A stretch of DNA of 64,000 nucleotides from Perognathus longimembris pacificus (GCF_023159225.1 NC_063171.1:2337501-2401500), one strand, 5' to 3'; positions 45,799 to 57,190 are shown, counted from the first letter of the stretch. The notes: generated from the letters alone by a model not told the origin. Program-made: numbers and translations.

Positions 45799-46036
45799 TT
45801 TTTTTTTTTGTCAGTTGTGGGGCTTGAACTCTGATCCTGGTCACTGTCCCTGAGCTCTTCAGCTCAAGACTAATGCTCTACAACTTGAGTCACAGCACCA
45901 CTTCCAGTTTTCTGGTGGTTAATTGGTGATAATAGTCTCAGAGACTTTCCTGCCTGGACAGGCTTTGAACCATGTTCCTCAAAACTCAGCCTCCTGAGTA
46001 GCTAGCATTACAGTTCTGAGCCACCAGTGCCTGGCT
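45799..46036 (-). mobile_element. 7SL-like/Geo dimeric SINE
   Basis: T-run, 'gtcagttgtggggcttgaactctgatcc', 'ctacaacttgagtcacagcaccacttcc', 'ggtggttaattgg', 'cctcctgagtagctagcattacagttctgagccacc'. Complete antisense copy. Confidence 0.88.
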
Positions 46037-46037
46037 G

Positions 46038-46433
46038 AGTTACATGTATTTTTAACTCTGTGAAAATAGGAATGGACACATTCCTGAAAATTATCACCTT
46101 GGAAATGACAAGAGCAAAGGTAAGTACACACACATCAGACATATCAATGTATGTTTTAAAAGAAACAATTGTGATTGTTTATTACACATTTGTGATGTCA
46201 ATGTGGCCTTGCTTATCGACCTTTATTCCCCAATAATGAAAATGAGTTTTCTAGAGAGAAATCTGTGATTATGTCTGGAGATAGAAATACTCTTCCCTTA
46301 ATAATTGATAGAACACTTAAAGAGAACATCAGTAAAGATAGAGGTTTTATCCACAAGATAGCTGTTCTAGGATGGTAGCTGATAGATTGTTTAAAGACTG
46401 AAGTAAGAACTATAAAGTGGTGTAGAAAATACA
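46038..46433. other. Unique AT-rich sequence, nothing recognised
   Basis: The minus-strand frame at 46213-46434 shows no recognised domain. Confidence 0.4.
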
Positions 46434-46880
46434 ATGTTAACTAAAACTTCCAAAATGGAAGTTAACAGGGGAGATAAACTCACTAGCAAAACCAAATGAC
46501 CAGTGGTGGCTTGACTAGGTAAGATAGGAAACAAGCCATGAGCCAGCTTTGCCAAAGCATCAAGCAAAACCTACGTCCACTGTATGCCAAGATCCACTGG
46601 CCGGGGGCTTGACTAAGATTACCCTACTCTCACATTATCATTACTGCAGGGAGAGTGTTTTAAAAGTTTAAACGATAGAAGCATTATCTCAATTTGTTTT
46701 GTCCTTGTATGACCAGCCTCCCAAGGTTTACTCTTCCAGTAAACATTGCTTTGCTCCAATTCCCTGTATGCATGAAAGCAAGTTAGTGATCCTGCTGTTT
46801 GTGATTATTAAACATTCTGGTCTCAGTGACTTTTATTCCCCTAGACTTGTCTAGAGTCTCTGGAAGGAAAAGGATCATTT
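46434..46880 (+). mobile_element. Probable solo LTR of an endogenous retrovirus (ERV1-like)
   Basis: Starts TGTTAACTAAAACTTCC and can be read to a CA near 46878. Internal layout is LTR-like: a 5' block with 'aaaatggaagttaacaggg', a pyrimidine/TTTGTCC region, then ATTAAA at 46807-46812 followed by 'cattctggtctcagtgac', as in the R/U5 part of gammaretrovirus-type LTRs. No gag, pol or env sequence adjoins, so it would be a solo LTR. The boundaries and TSD are not firm. Confidence 0.45.
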
Positions 46881-47378
46881 CTAAGAAGTGACATTTGATG
46901 AAGATATTCTATTTTTCTTAGAGGTAGCAAAACAGAGATGTTCAGTCATCCAACTTGACATAAGTGACATTTATAGAACACTGGCCAATGATACTCATTC
47001 TTTTCAAGTACAGCATAACATTTACCAGGGTAGAATATAATGTGAACCAGAAAGCAGCTCTCAATGCATGGAAAAATTATTATTAGTTCTCATCATGAAT
47101 TCATCACCAACCAATTCAATGGGTATTCATTACTAACAATTTAAAAACATAAAAACATTAAAAGAAAATAGTATCTTAAAAAGATTTTGCTGACATAGTA
47201 CAACAATATCACATTATAAAATACTAAAAATATGAATGGTACTAAGAACTAATTTTGTTTTCATTTGATTTATTATAAGACATACTATTAAATTGACATG
47301 TCTATCTTTTTTGTTCATAAAATTACCACAGAATGAAAACTACAATCAAGAGACCTCTAATCAAAATATTCATTTATT
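46881..47378. other. Unique AT-rich sequence, nothing recognised
   Basis: No signature seen. Confidence 0.4.
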
Positions 47379-47399
47379 ACTTTTAAAAAATATGTACTT

Positions 47400-47749
47400 A
47401 TTTATTGTCAAAGTGATGTACAGAGAGGTTACAGTTTCATATGTAAGGCAGCAAGTACATTTCTTGTTCAACTTGTTACCTCCTCCCTCATTTTTCCCCT
47501 GCCTCCCCCTCCTGCTTTCCCTTCCCACCCCATGAATTGTGCAGTTGTTTACACCAAATGGTTTTGTAAGTATTGCTTTTGGTTTCGTTTGTCTTTGTAT
47601 CCTTTGTCTCTCGATTTTGATATTCCCTTTCCCTTCCCTAGTTCTAATGCACGTATATACAGTATACAGGGTACCTAGATGAGAAACAGTGATAGTGGGG
47701 ATACAACCACAGGAAGGGAATATAAGAGAGACAAAAAAGCTATGGTTTC
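47400..47749 (-). mobile_element. LINE-1 3'UTR-only insertion
   Basis: Antisense 3'UTR of the second lineage ('ttattgtcaaagtgatgtacagagaggttacagtttcatatg'). Flanks at 47379-47399 and 47750-47770 agree at 17 of 21 positions, a plausible decayed TSD. Truncated within the 3'UTR, so no coding sequence. Confidence 0.88.
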
Positions 47750-47917
47750 ACTTAAAAAAAATTTATACTTCTGAAAAAATATCAAGCCAAGTTACCAGAC
47801 AGAGAGGAAATAGCAAGAATAATTTCTCAAAACAGGAGGATGATTTCTCATTCATCTAGTGGAAATTTTCCCTGTTTTTATTTGACAGTGTTAATCTGTA
47901 ATTTCAAAAACAGTTTT

Positions 47918-48150
47918 TAGTTGGGTGCCAGTGGCTCACACCTGTAATATTAGTTACTCAGGTTGCAGAGGTCTGGGGATGAAGGTTTGAAGCTGGCCTG
48001 AGTAAGAAAGTTCACAAGACTCGCCTCAATTTCACCAACAAAATAACTGGAGGTAGAGCTGTGGATCAAGTGGTAGAAAACCAGCTTTGAGCTCATAAAC
48101 TAATGGACAGTATCCAGGTTCTGATTTGAAGCCTCAATACTGACACACCT
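47918..48150 (+). mobile_element. 7SL-like/Geo dimeric SINE
   Basis: 'gggtgccagtggctcacacctgtaatattagttactcagg', then 'gaggtagagctgtggatcaagtggtagaaaaccagc' and 'ctgatttgaagcctcaatac'. Confidence 0.82.
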
Positions 48151-49139
48151 GTCATCTGTCTTGACTCTAATCACAAAAGAGAAGAAAAAGAAAACATTTG
48201 CAAAGTATTAGTGACAGAAATGTGAAATCTTAGACATCAAGCTGCATTCTCGAAAAAAAACTTAAAGATTTTCCTAACTAAAATCTTTACATTCTAAAAT
48301 GCAAGGTAGAATTGTATAATTGAGACATGTTCTGATATTTCCTGTTTGGGGAGATTATGGAAAATTATAGATTTTCTAGCTTTGTGAGAAAAAGTCAGAA
48401 ATGAACATCAGCTTCCAGAATTATATCTTTTCTACTTCAATTTCAACTACAATTGTCAAACCAAGCACATAAACCTGTGAGCTACAGGAAATCCATTATC
48501 ACACTTCTTTTAATCATTTCAGTGTGCTGATAGTCTTTTCTGTTTTAGTTCTAATTCAATGGGTACATTTAACTTCAAATAGCTTCCAAGATTTCTGAAA
48601 TACAGCAACACACACACACACACACACACTGTAAGTTTTCTAGTGAAGAGTAAGTTTCTGAAGTTTTATAAATGCAAGCCATTTGAGAACATTATAAAAT
48701 CATGTTATTTATTCATTATTTTAACTGTCTCTCTAATAGTGTGCTTGTACTACTTTTTGCATCAGTTCCTAGATTGTTTACTATTATTGTTTTAAATAAA
48801 CAGTGCAAGCATGTGTTGTAAAAGTTCAAATGAAGCAAAAAAAAATCTGTTTCAACCCATCTCACAGTTGTTCTGTTTCCTCTCCTAGAGGTAGATCACA
48901 ATGTCTAAACTCTCAGAGCTTCTGTATGGAGGCTTTGTGCAATAAGACACACACACACACATGCACTCACACTTCCATTTAAACATAAATAGTGGATAGC
49001 AATCTGATATATCTTCTGACAATGTATTTTTTTATTTTGTAATATAATTTGACAACTATTTACAACCAATGAGATACCTGATCTTTGGCAAAGCCACAAA
49101 GCACTGCCTCATATGTGTGTGTGACTCATAATCAGTTCT
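48151..49139. other. Unique AT-rich sequence with short CA runs
   Basis: (CA)12 at 48606-48629 and a short AC run at 48948-48962. No gene. Confidence 0.5.
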
Positions 49140-49400
49140 CTGCTGTTGTTTATTGAGGTGGTTTCTAAGCATCTCCTTGCACTACTATGACTGACATTAA
49201 TATTCTTGTACACTTCACACCTATATGAATACATTTGTAACATAAATTCCTACAAGTGAAACCTCTAGTTAAAGGTTAAGTCATTATAGATGTTAATGAG
49301 CATTGTGGAATACCTACACAAGCTGTATCCAGTCTGACCTACACATTAGTGTCAGGAAATGCTCTTTTCTCCTAAATCTCACTCATATAATTTTTTTTCC
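49140..49400 (-). repeat. Possible ancient LINE-1 fragment
   Basis: 'gtaacataaattcctacaagtgaaacctctagttaaagg' recalls the antisense LINE text 'ataaattcctagaagtggaattgctgggtcaaagg'. Weak, ends uncertain. Confidence 0.4.
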
Positions 49401-50097
49401 ACACTGACCGGTATTAATCTAAAAGTTCAGCTTCCTAAGATTTACCTTGAATTTCATTTTTCTTTTACATACAAAAAATAATACACTTGTTGAGACAGTT
49501 GATTTTATCCTTCATTTTCCTATGTCATTTCTTCTCAATTTCAAAGACCTCTCACCAAAACTTTCTCTCTTAATTTTCAGCATCTTCATATAAATTTATA
49601 TAGGAAAATACACACACACACATGCACACACACAATTTCCTGTCTGTTTTGCTGTTTTTACACACTCATAAATTTAAGATAAATGGCTTTGTGTTAAATT
49701 AGATTTTTTCACTTGTGACATTATCTGATTATTCATTCATATTTTTATTATTGGACATTGGTTTTATTCTCAGATTTTACCTTATAGTAAACTAGTGCCT
49801 CAAACATTCTAGCTTATGTGTCTCTAAAAGTTAAATATTTACTTATTTATTGCAGGTTTATAAAATATCACTATTTCTCTTATACTGTGATTGATGCTTT
49901 AATTCTATTTTGTTCTGGTAAATTATTTACCTTTTCCTATTTGCTTATATCAGAGGCTGTTATTGTACTGCTTGGCTACTCTTAGGCATATAGAATTTCA
50001 TTTGCATCTTAAAATTTAATCTAGTTATAAAATACTACTGAGAGTCTAATAAGTATGGTCCTAAAATAGCACAGGTATTTGAGGAGAATTAAAATTT
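49401..50097. other. Unique AT-rich sequence
   Basis: Short CA run at about 49610-49633. Nothing else assigned. Confidence 0.4.
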
Positions 50098-50109
50098 ATA
50101 TTATGCCTT

Positions 50110-50451
50110 TAAATTTTTTTTATTGTCAAAGTAATGTACAGACTGGTTACAGTTACATACATAAGGCAGTGAGTATATTTCTTATCAAACTTTTTACCTC
50201 CTCCTTTGTTTTTCTCCCACCTTCAACCCTCCCTTGTTCCCTCTCCACCCTCCCCTGACTTGTACAGTTGGTTTACAGCTTATTGTCTTGTAAGTATTTT
50301 GGTGTTCCCCTTCCCTAGTTCTGATAAACATACATACAATAATACCCAGTGTACCGAAGTCAGTTACAGTGACATCAGGGGTAAAACCAAGGGGAAGAAA
50401 GACAAAAGAAAGGCATAATTTCATAGGGTACATTGGAAATAGCAACAACAT
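50110..50451 (-). mobile_element. LINE-1 3'UTR-only insertion
   Basis: Antisense 3'UTR of the second lineage with a T8 tail complement. Flanks ATATTATGCCTT (50098-50109) and ATAATATGCCTT (50452-50463) form a 12-bp TSD with one mismatch. About 60 nt present in sister copies near 50300 are missing. Confidence 0.9.
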
Positions 50452-50463
50452 ATAATATGCCTT

Positions 50464-50779
50464 CTATGTGCCTTGTTTTGAGACAAGATAATAACATCCG
50501 GTTAAACATATTTTGATTTTCTTATAAAACATGCAATAAACACTTGATAAATAAATAAATTCCTCACATGGAATCTAAGTTCCAACATATCAATGTTATA
50601 TATAATTGCAATGCAATTTCAATTATTTCAACAACATTTATTTATCCAACACACATTTATTTATCCAACACACATTTAAACATGCACTTGTAGCACATGC
50701 AGTTGAGTTATGCAGATGTGGCTGCTGAGTGAGCAGTGCTGTCTCCGCATCATGATATTTGTAGCTTTAACTCATAGTA
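50464..50779. other. Unique sequence with short tandem duplication
   Basis: 'atttatttatccaacacac' occurs twice at about 50636-50672. Confidence 0.5.
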
Positions 50780-50940
50780 AAAGCATAGGATTAGGATCTT
50801 TGGCCTATGGGAGAGGAACCTAACTTCTCTAAGTCTCACATATGAAGTGTGAGTAATGCCTACCTAGAAAGGCATCTGTGGTATATATCATACCTCTAAG
50901 AACTTAATTCTCAGCAGAGTGCTCAGATGCAGTAGTGATC
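50780..50940 (+). repeat. MIR-like SINE
   Basis: 'gaggaacctaacttctctaagtctcacatatgaagtgtgagtaatgcctacctaga' parallels 'taacctctctgtgcctcagtttcctcatctgtaaaatgggg... tacctacc' of MIR. Confidence 0.5.
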
Positions 50941-51365
50941 ATTAATTCCATTATTGGTAATAACGGGATTAATGTGGAATTCACTTGGCTAGCTATTATT
51001 TATTGAAAGTTATTTTAACTTGTAAATAATTTGTTGCCTGACTGAACAAAACCACAGGTAAGGAAGGATGACTATCCTTGGTAAATGTCAGTGAACACAC
51101 GTGAATGACGTGCATGTCGGTGAACATGTGTGAAGGAAGATGCAATTGATAGACAGACATCAGAAAGTTTGACAAAGATCCTTTCTCTCAGCAGAAGTTA
51201 AGCAAGTAGTCTATCCATAAAGCTGCTGCTTTATGCCTTTTTTCCTTCAGAGACTTTTAATTTTTTTAAGACCAGGACACACATACTCTCTCTTTTCCTT
51301 CTTCCTGATCCCAAAACAAAAAAATCACAGAAAGCAATCAAAAGGAATAAGTACCATTTTCATTT

Positions 51366-51434
51366 AAAAGTATTATATATCATATATCATTTTAAAGTAT
51401 TATATATCATATATCATTTTAAAGTATTATATTA
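51366..51434. repeat. 27-bp tandem repeat, about 2.6 copies
   Basis: The phrase 'agtattatatatcatatatc' begins at 51369 and 51396, and its start recurs at 51423, giving a 27-bp period. Confidence 0.9.
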
Positions 51435-51461
51435 TTATCATATCTCTCCTTGTTTTTGTTT

Positions 51462-51600
51462 TGTTTTGTTATGCCTTTTGATATAGAGTCTCATTATGTG
51501 GCTTGGTGTGGCCTCAAATTTCTGATCTTTGTACCTTGCCCCTGCACCTCTACTCCATGGTGGGATTATAGGTATATGCTACCACACCGGTATTAGGTGA
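51462..51600 (-). repeat. B1/Alu-like 7SL-derived SINE
   Basis: 'tagagtctcattatgtggcttggtgtggcctcaaatttctgatc' and 'ggtgggattataggtatatgctaccacac' are an antisense B1/Alu-type monomer. Preceded by a (TTTTG)n run corresponding to its tail. Confidence 0.75.
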
Positions 51601-52639
51601 CTTTTGTATGCCTAGATGACTTTTTAAAATGCTTTCCAAAGTTTAATTGTTGCTTAAATATTAAGACAATCATGGCAACAAGTTTGAAAACATTTTGTGG
51701 CCAAAAATGTATGTGCAGTGTTGAAGAGGCCTGAGGACAAATGCACTTCAATGGGGAAGACTTCCGTAGGCATCCAATTCAGAAGGGCATTACTGTGGTA
51801 AGTTCTGGCTATTTTTAAAATTTCATTATTAGTGAGACATTCACATTAAAAACTAAATTTAAGATCATCAACTCTGATAATGAAACATTCAAGCAAAAAT
51901 AACAGTGTAACAAGTTTATAAAAATAGTTATATCAAAAATATTCAGAATCACAAAGGGACTGAAATTTTTCTCAGCTGCTTGAAGTTATCCCTGTAAAGA
52001 TACTGGTAAGAATTCCTAGGTTATATATGTAAAAGTATGAGGCAAACAAAGTCACAAGTGATTACGTTAACATTGATACTACTCTAAACCTGTCAATGCT
52101 AGAGATATAATTAAGCAAAGCTCTAAACCTTTAGTGTTACATTTTTCTGTCTTGGTTTCCTTATTATTCATTCCAAAATAGCATTGTTTCTGATATTTGA
52201 AACACTAATGTAGTGTACTAGAACCCACTATTACCAAATCCACATGTGTGTCTTGTGTGTTCTCTGTTTAATGTCTACATTCTGTCTTCAATGGTTCTGG
52301 GCTAAAAACCTGAAGGTTTCACACTAATAAAGCCCAAGCAACAAATACTATGATTTTGCTAAATTGTATTGCCTACCCTAGCCCCATTCTGAACAGTAGG
52401 AATTCTTTCTTTCTGCAAGAGTCCTCTGTCATCTACAGTTAAATTACACTCAGTTATTTAATCTATTAGAAGGTTTTTCTCACATGAAATTTTAAGTCAA
52501 ACTCTGTAACACTAAATGTGAATAAGGTTAAAATGTAAGCATCATAATTAATTGAAGCTAAATGTGGGCACAGTACCTAATTACTCATATTACTAGATGA
52601 AATTAGTCCCAAAGATCCCAGAAAACTATATCTCCTACT
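51601..52639. other. Unique AT-rich sequence, nothing recognised
   Basis: No signature seen. Confidence 0.4.
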
Positions 52640-53165
52640 TTCTCTCATTCAACACAGAATATTTCATCTCTAGTTTCCAAATGTGTAGGGTTTCTTCTCA
52701 CTTGCCACCAATCAGTTCCCTAGGGACATCAACTGGACCTTGTAATTCATTTCAGTTCTGACTCTATCAACCCCACAGTGTCATATGCCATAGTTTAGAG
52801 GCTCGATCTCACAGGGCTGTTCCTATTTCCAATTCCAATTTCAAGCCCCAGGCTGGGATATGTGCTTCTGACCAAAGAGTTATAAATTGACGTTCCCTGA
52901 TCTCTCTTGAGGTTCAAGGAATTTGCTAGAGTAGTTCATAGAATGAACATAAGCATTATAAAGAAGACTACAAAAGATACAGATGGATAGCCAGAGAGAT
53001 GCATGCCATTCTTCCATTCTCTAGAAATCTCAAACCTTCTCCTTTTTGGTCTTTGTAGACAATTCATAGCTTAGGCATGACTGATTACATCAATCAACTT
53101 AACCTTGAACCATTGTTCCTACCCAGGGTAATGGGATGGAGCTGCAATTTCCAGCCTCTGAATAT
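52640..53165. repeat. Possible ancient interspersed repeat, family not named
   Basis: 'tttgctagagtagttcatagaatgaacataagc', 'acaaaagatacagatggatagccagagagatgcat' and 'ttaggcatgactgattacatcaatcaacttaacctt' follow the order of a common old mammalian repeat ('ctagagcggctcacagaactcagg... gatacaggtgaacagccag... taggcatgattgattaaatc'). The family is not resolved from memory. Confidence 0.45.
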
Positions 53166-53174
53166 GCTTCAGTG

Positions 53175-53624
53175 CTACTGGTAACAAGAGCCTATCCTGA
53201 AGCAAGAAGCCTCCTTCCACCAGCATCTCATTATCATAGCAAAGACACTCATTTGCAGAGATGCTCCAAGTTCTAGAGGGGGTATGACAGAACAAAAGCT
53301 GAGATGACTAGCATCTTTCATATGTCTCAGTATCACAAACCATATGACAATATCTTCATCTTTTAAAAATCCATTTTCACAAAGTCTCCTGACCACATAA
53401 AGTAACACATCACAGACCCCATGGATTCCTAAGACATAGGAATTATCCCAGCTGCCTGTTAAAAACAAAACCAAAGAAGCAAGATAATCTTTGTTTCCAA
53501 TCAACTTCATAACATTTTTGTTTTTAAGAAAATAACTCAAAAGCTCACTCAGACAAAGAGAATGCCAATTACTGTTGCATTTGCACTTGGGGAGAGTCAG
53601 AAAGGAGAACAAGCTGGAGAGCAT
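53175..53624 (-). other. 149-codon minus-strand open frame, unidentified
   Basis: The longest open frame in the window outside LINE-1s and simple repeats. It contains hydrophobic and Cys-containing segments (FLKNKNVMKLIGNKDYL, VLLYVVRRLCENGFLKDEDIVIW, MRCWWKEASCFRIGSCYQ). On the minus strand a tract ending 'tttttaacag' lies at about 53462-53475 and could be a splice acceptor, which would leave the last 90 or so codons as an exon. It abuts a probable ancient repeat. No family recognised. It may be chance, part of a repeat, or a decayed exon. Confidence 0.25.
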
Positions 53625-54489
53625 CTGAAATCACACAAGTGAAACCTGGTATGACATTTCCATCAGCTGTCAGACCTTAACATAGTGAGGATCCTATAGC
53701 CTGAGCAAAGGAAAGAGTCAAGATCAGAGACAAGGAATCAAAAACAAGATATGGAGATAGAAGTAACTGCTTTATCGCTCAGCCAATCTTCTTATTCTGC
53801 AGCAGCAGACTAGATTGAAGTTAGATGACACAGGGAATCAGCATCAGACAGAAAGTCAGTCAGAACTAAAACTAGGGTTGTTGAAGCAACAAGTGTAAAT
53901 TAATTGTTTAAGAAAATGCTACTGTATGCATTCCTCCCATCGTGTGGTGGGTTAACTCTCTTAGATAACTAACAACAGGAATGGGTTTAGTAATTTATTA
54001 AGTAGTAATGCTTTGACCAAGAAAAATATTTCTGAGGGTTATAAGAAGCGATGGCCAGGTTATAAGACCTTCTGGTCATAAAGTACCCTGAACTTAGTAT
54101 CTCTATGCTTAGGCCAAAATATCAGAACAACAGAAGGATTATTGTGATTTGCAAGGTGGCTATGTATCTGAAGCCTCATTTAGATGGTAGGAATACTCTT
54201 GAAATTAGGACTACCTACTGAGCCCTCAGCTCCCCTCTGCTGCTTATCAAAGTTTTCCCCTTTCCCTTTTAGTTTTCCTGCTTTTTTGCATTCTTAAATA
54301 TGTTTTTGCTGGGCCTGTACCTCATGAGCCTCATCAAGGAATCTCTTCAAATTCTTTTTGTTGTTGAGCTCAAGTATAGTATCCTACAGAGCTCAGTAAG
54401 TAATCATAGAGCTGAGTCAAGGATTTGCATCTCCAGTTATAGCTATATCTTGCCCTATGTCCTTTCCTGGTGACAATTCTTGATCTTAA
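53625..54489. other. Unique sequence, nothing recognised
   Basis: No gene or clear repeat. Confidence 0.4.
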
Positions 54490-55396
54490 AAAAGTTAATT
54501 GGTTGTTATTGTGAAGTTTATGTGCAGAGGGGTTGTGGTAAAATAAGTCAGATGGAGAGTATCTTTCTTTTTAAGCAATGTCACCTCTTCTCTCTCTATA
54601 TTTACACAAGTTTTTCTTACTGTCTCCACTCAAAAGTTGTATAGTTCATTTTCAACATAGTGTCTAGTGAGTATGATTGCTGCATTTGTTCATTTTGTCC
54701 CTCCATTTCTATGCTCCCACTTACCCTACCAAAGGCAGATAAATGAAGAAACAAAAGGAAAATAAAAACAGCAGTAAAGAAAGAATAACCTCTCATTCCA
54801 TTTCCTGGAATTCATTTTGATAAATATTATTTTATATGATCAGATGCACATAGCTATTGTGCCTTCATGTTTTTCTCCTAAGAATATCCTTTTTTGGTCT
54901 CATTCTGTATGAATGCCTGGAGACCTGTTTAATTTAGCACATACTAGTGTAAATTTTAAATCATCCATTGTGTTTACTTGTAGATTTGTAGGCATATTCA
55001 AATTGCCACAAATGAAAGAAAGCATGCAACCTATGTTTCTCTGGATTTGGCTTACTTCGCTTCATATCCTCTACTACACCACTGGTAGGAATGTAAACTT
55101 GTTCAATTGCTCTGGAAAGTAGTATGGAGATTCCTCAAAAATAACCAAACATAGAGCTTACCTATGACCCAGAAATACCACTCATGGGCATCTAGGCAAT
55201 AGAACAAAAACAAGGTCACACTAAAGCTACAAGTACAATGCTGTTCATTGCAGCAGTTTACCATAGACAACATATGGAACCAACCCAGATGCCCCTCAGT
55301 GGATGAATGAATAAAAAATGTAGTATATATACACAATGGAATTCTACTCTTTCATCAGAAACAATGATATTATAATATTCACAAGAAAATGGAAAG
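54490..55396. mobile_element. Older LINE-1 with 5' inversion (twin-priming type)
   Basis: 54490-about 55069 is diverged minus-strand 3'UTR of the second lineage ('atgtgcagaggggttgtgg', 'tatgtttctctggatttggcttacttcgcttc'). About 55070-55396 is plus-strand ORF2 C-terminus ('accactggtaggaatgtaaacttgttca', 'ctatgacccagaaataccactcatgggcatct', 'ccaacccagatgcccctcagtggatgaatg'), ending at 'aaatggaaagac'. The junction orders are nearly contiguous in LINE-1 coordinates. It is more diverged than the 17 and 20 kb examples. Confidence 0.8.
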
Positions 55397-55499
55397 ACAA
55401 TTCCTTTCCTGTTGGGGCAGATGTAAATCTTAGGAACAATGAGGCAATTGTTAGGCCACCACTGATGAAAGGATAGCAAGGTCATAGTTAGATAATGTT

Positions 55500-55735
55500 C
55501 TAGAACATCAAGCTGGTGGCCAACGTCTGTGATACTTGAGGTTCAAAGGAACTGGAGACAGGGAGAACTGAGGTAAAGCTAGCATGGACAGAAAAATCTG
55601 TGAAACTTCCTCTTCCAAATATCCAACAATAAGCAATTCTGGGATTGAGGCTTAAGTGATAGTGTCAGCCATGAGCAAGAAAGCTGAGTGAGACCTCAAG
55701 GCCCCAAATTAAAAGTCTGTTCTTGTCATACAAAA
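55500..55735 (+). mobile_element. 7SL-like/Geo dimeric SINE, diverged
   Basis: 'agctggtggccaacgtctgtgatacttgagg', 'gtgaaacttcctcttccaaatatccaacaa', 'gaggcttaagtgatagtgtcagcc', 'gagcaagaaagc'. Order and spacing match the dimer. Confidence 0.7.
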
Positions 55736-56179
55736 AACACATTCTAAAACATTAAAGATCAACTCTCCTTTATTTTTTCTAAATTGATTAAAATTACTCT
55801 TTCTCCCTGACTAACTATAATAAAAATTATTATTTTTTGTAAACTTGTAGCAAGTGCTATTTACCTGATTTAATAAACAAGATTCTTTTAAAACTTGGTA
55901 AAAGGTATAACTCCCCCCCCCTTCCATTTATTTGCAGAGCTTTTATCATTCTGCCTTTAAGAGCTTTGATTCTTGCCTTGAACATGAGTTCTCATATTTT
56001 ATGAAGGTTCTATTTTGGCTTTCTATATAGGAATACAAATGGGTCAATTTGTTCCTTGGAAGAAACACTTTTTTTATGTGAGTATTTAGCATTTGTCTGG
56101 TAATGACAGTATAGTCTTTGTATATGGGCCATAAAACCTTCAAACTGATTGAAACTGTCTAATCAAAATCATAATTTTT
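55736..56179. other. Unique AT-rich sequence, nothing recognised
   Basis: C9 run at about 55914-55922. No gene. Confidence 0.4.
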
Positions 56180-56400
56180 CAAGTACCAGTGGCTCACACC
56201 TATAATCCTAGCTACTCAGGAGCCTGAGATTTAAGGATCAGGATTCAAAGTCAGTCATGACAGGAAAAGCCAAGAGTTTCTTATTTCCTGTGAACTATTC
56301 AGAAAAAGCCAGAAGTGGCATTGTGGCTCAAGTGTGAGAGTGCTAGCCTTGAGCAAAAGAAGCTCAGGGACCTAGGCCCTGAGTTCAAGCCCCAACGATA
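56180..56400 (+). mobile_element. 7SL-like/Geo dimeric SINE
   Basis: 'gtaccagtggctcacacctataatcctagctactcaggagcctgag', then 'aagccagaagtggcattgtggctcaagtg', 'ctagccttgagcaaaagaagctcaggg' and 'ctgagttcaagcccc'. The tail continues as a GAAA microsatellite. Confidence 0.92.
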
Positions 56401-56428
56401 AAAAGAAAGAAAGAAAGAAAGAAAGAAA

Positions 56429-56484
<56 letters not shown>

Positions 56485-56651
56485 GAAGAAAGAAGAAGGA
56501 AGGAAGGAAGGAAGGAAGGAAGGAAGGAAGGAAGGAAGAAAGGAAGAAAGGAAGAAAGGAAGGAAGGAAGGAAGGAAGGAAGAAAGGAAGAAAGGAAGGA
56601 AGGAAGGAAGGAACAAAGAAAAACAAACAGAGAAAGAAAGAAAAAGAAAAT
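56401..56651. repeat. (GAAA)n/(GGAA)n microsatellite in a SINE tail
   Basis: About 250 bp of GAAA then GGAA units with interruptions. All open frames here (minus strand, Phe/Leu/Ser/Pro) are repeat artefacts. Confidence 0.95.
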
Positions 56652-57004
56652 CATATAATAATGTTCTACTTTGAAATCTCAAAGTATTTATATAAATAGA
56701 TTTGTAAGTGGTAACATTCTACAGTCATGTCAACAAATTTTCAGAATTCCATAGCATCATCTTATCTTTCCTATATTCTAATTTTATGATTTCATTAGAA
56801 TTAGCCAATAAAAAGTTCACCATTGTTCCAGTCAGTTACCACTAGTCACCATGGTAACTGAATTAATTTTTTTAAAAAATTAGAATTCATTAGTAGCACT
56901 ATGAAATTTCATGTAAAAGTCTGTAGATGCTGAATTAACTCTAATTCTTTTCTTGAGAAAGTATTACAAATGGACCTACCAATGACCACAGGGTTGATAA
57001 CTCT
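56652..57004. other. Unique AT-rich sequence, nothing recognised
   Basis: No signature seen. Confidence 0.4.
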
Positions 57005-57108
57005 TTGCAATTCCATTTCCAATTAACTAGCAAAATGTTGGGTTGGAGCCATGACTCAAGCAGTAGAGTACTAGGTATGGGAGGATGAGGTCCTGAGTTC
57101 TGACCATG
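57005..57108 (+). repeat. Geo-type SINE right monomer
   Basis: 'ccatttccaattaactagcaaaatg' (linker), 'ggagccatgactcaagcagtagagtac', 'gaggtcctgagttctgacc'. The 7SL-like left part is missing or unrecognisable. Confidence 0.7.
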
Positions 57109-57160
<52 letters not shown>

Positions 57161-57190
57161 TCTTCCCCTCACTCTCACTCTCTCTCTATC
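57109..57190. repeat. (TC)n microsatellite in a SINE tail
   Basis: TC repeat of more than 40 bp followed by TC/CACT variants and a short CA run to about 57212. Confidence 0.93.

Noticed and set aside
50632..50675. Short direct repeats as a CRISPR-like array
   Set aside because: Only two copies of an AT-rich word, in a mammalian genome context; a simple tandem duplication.
56299..56682. Open frames of 84-127 codons rich in Phe, Leu, Ser and Pro
   Set aside because: Translation of the GAAA/GGAA microsatellite.
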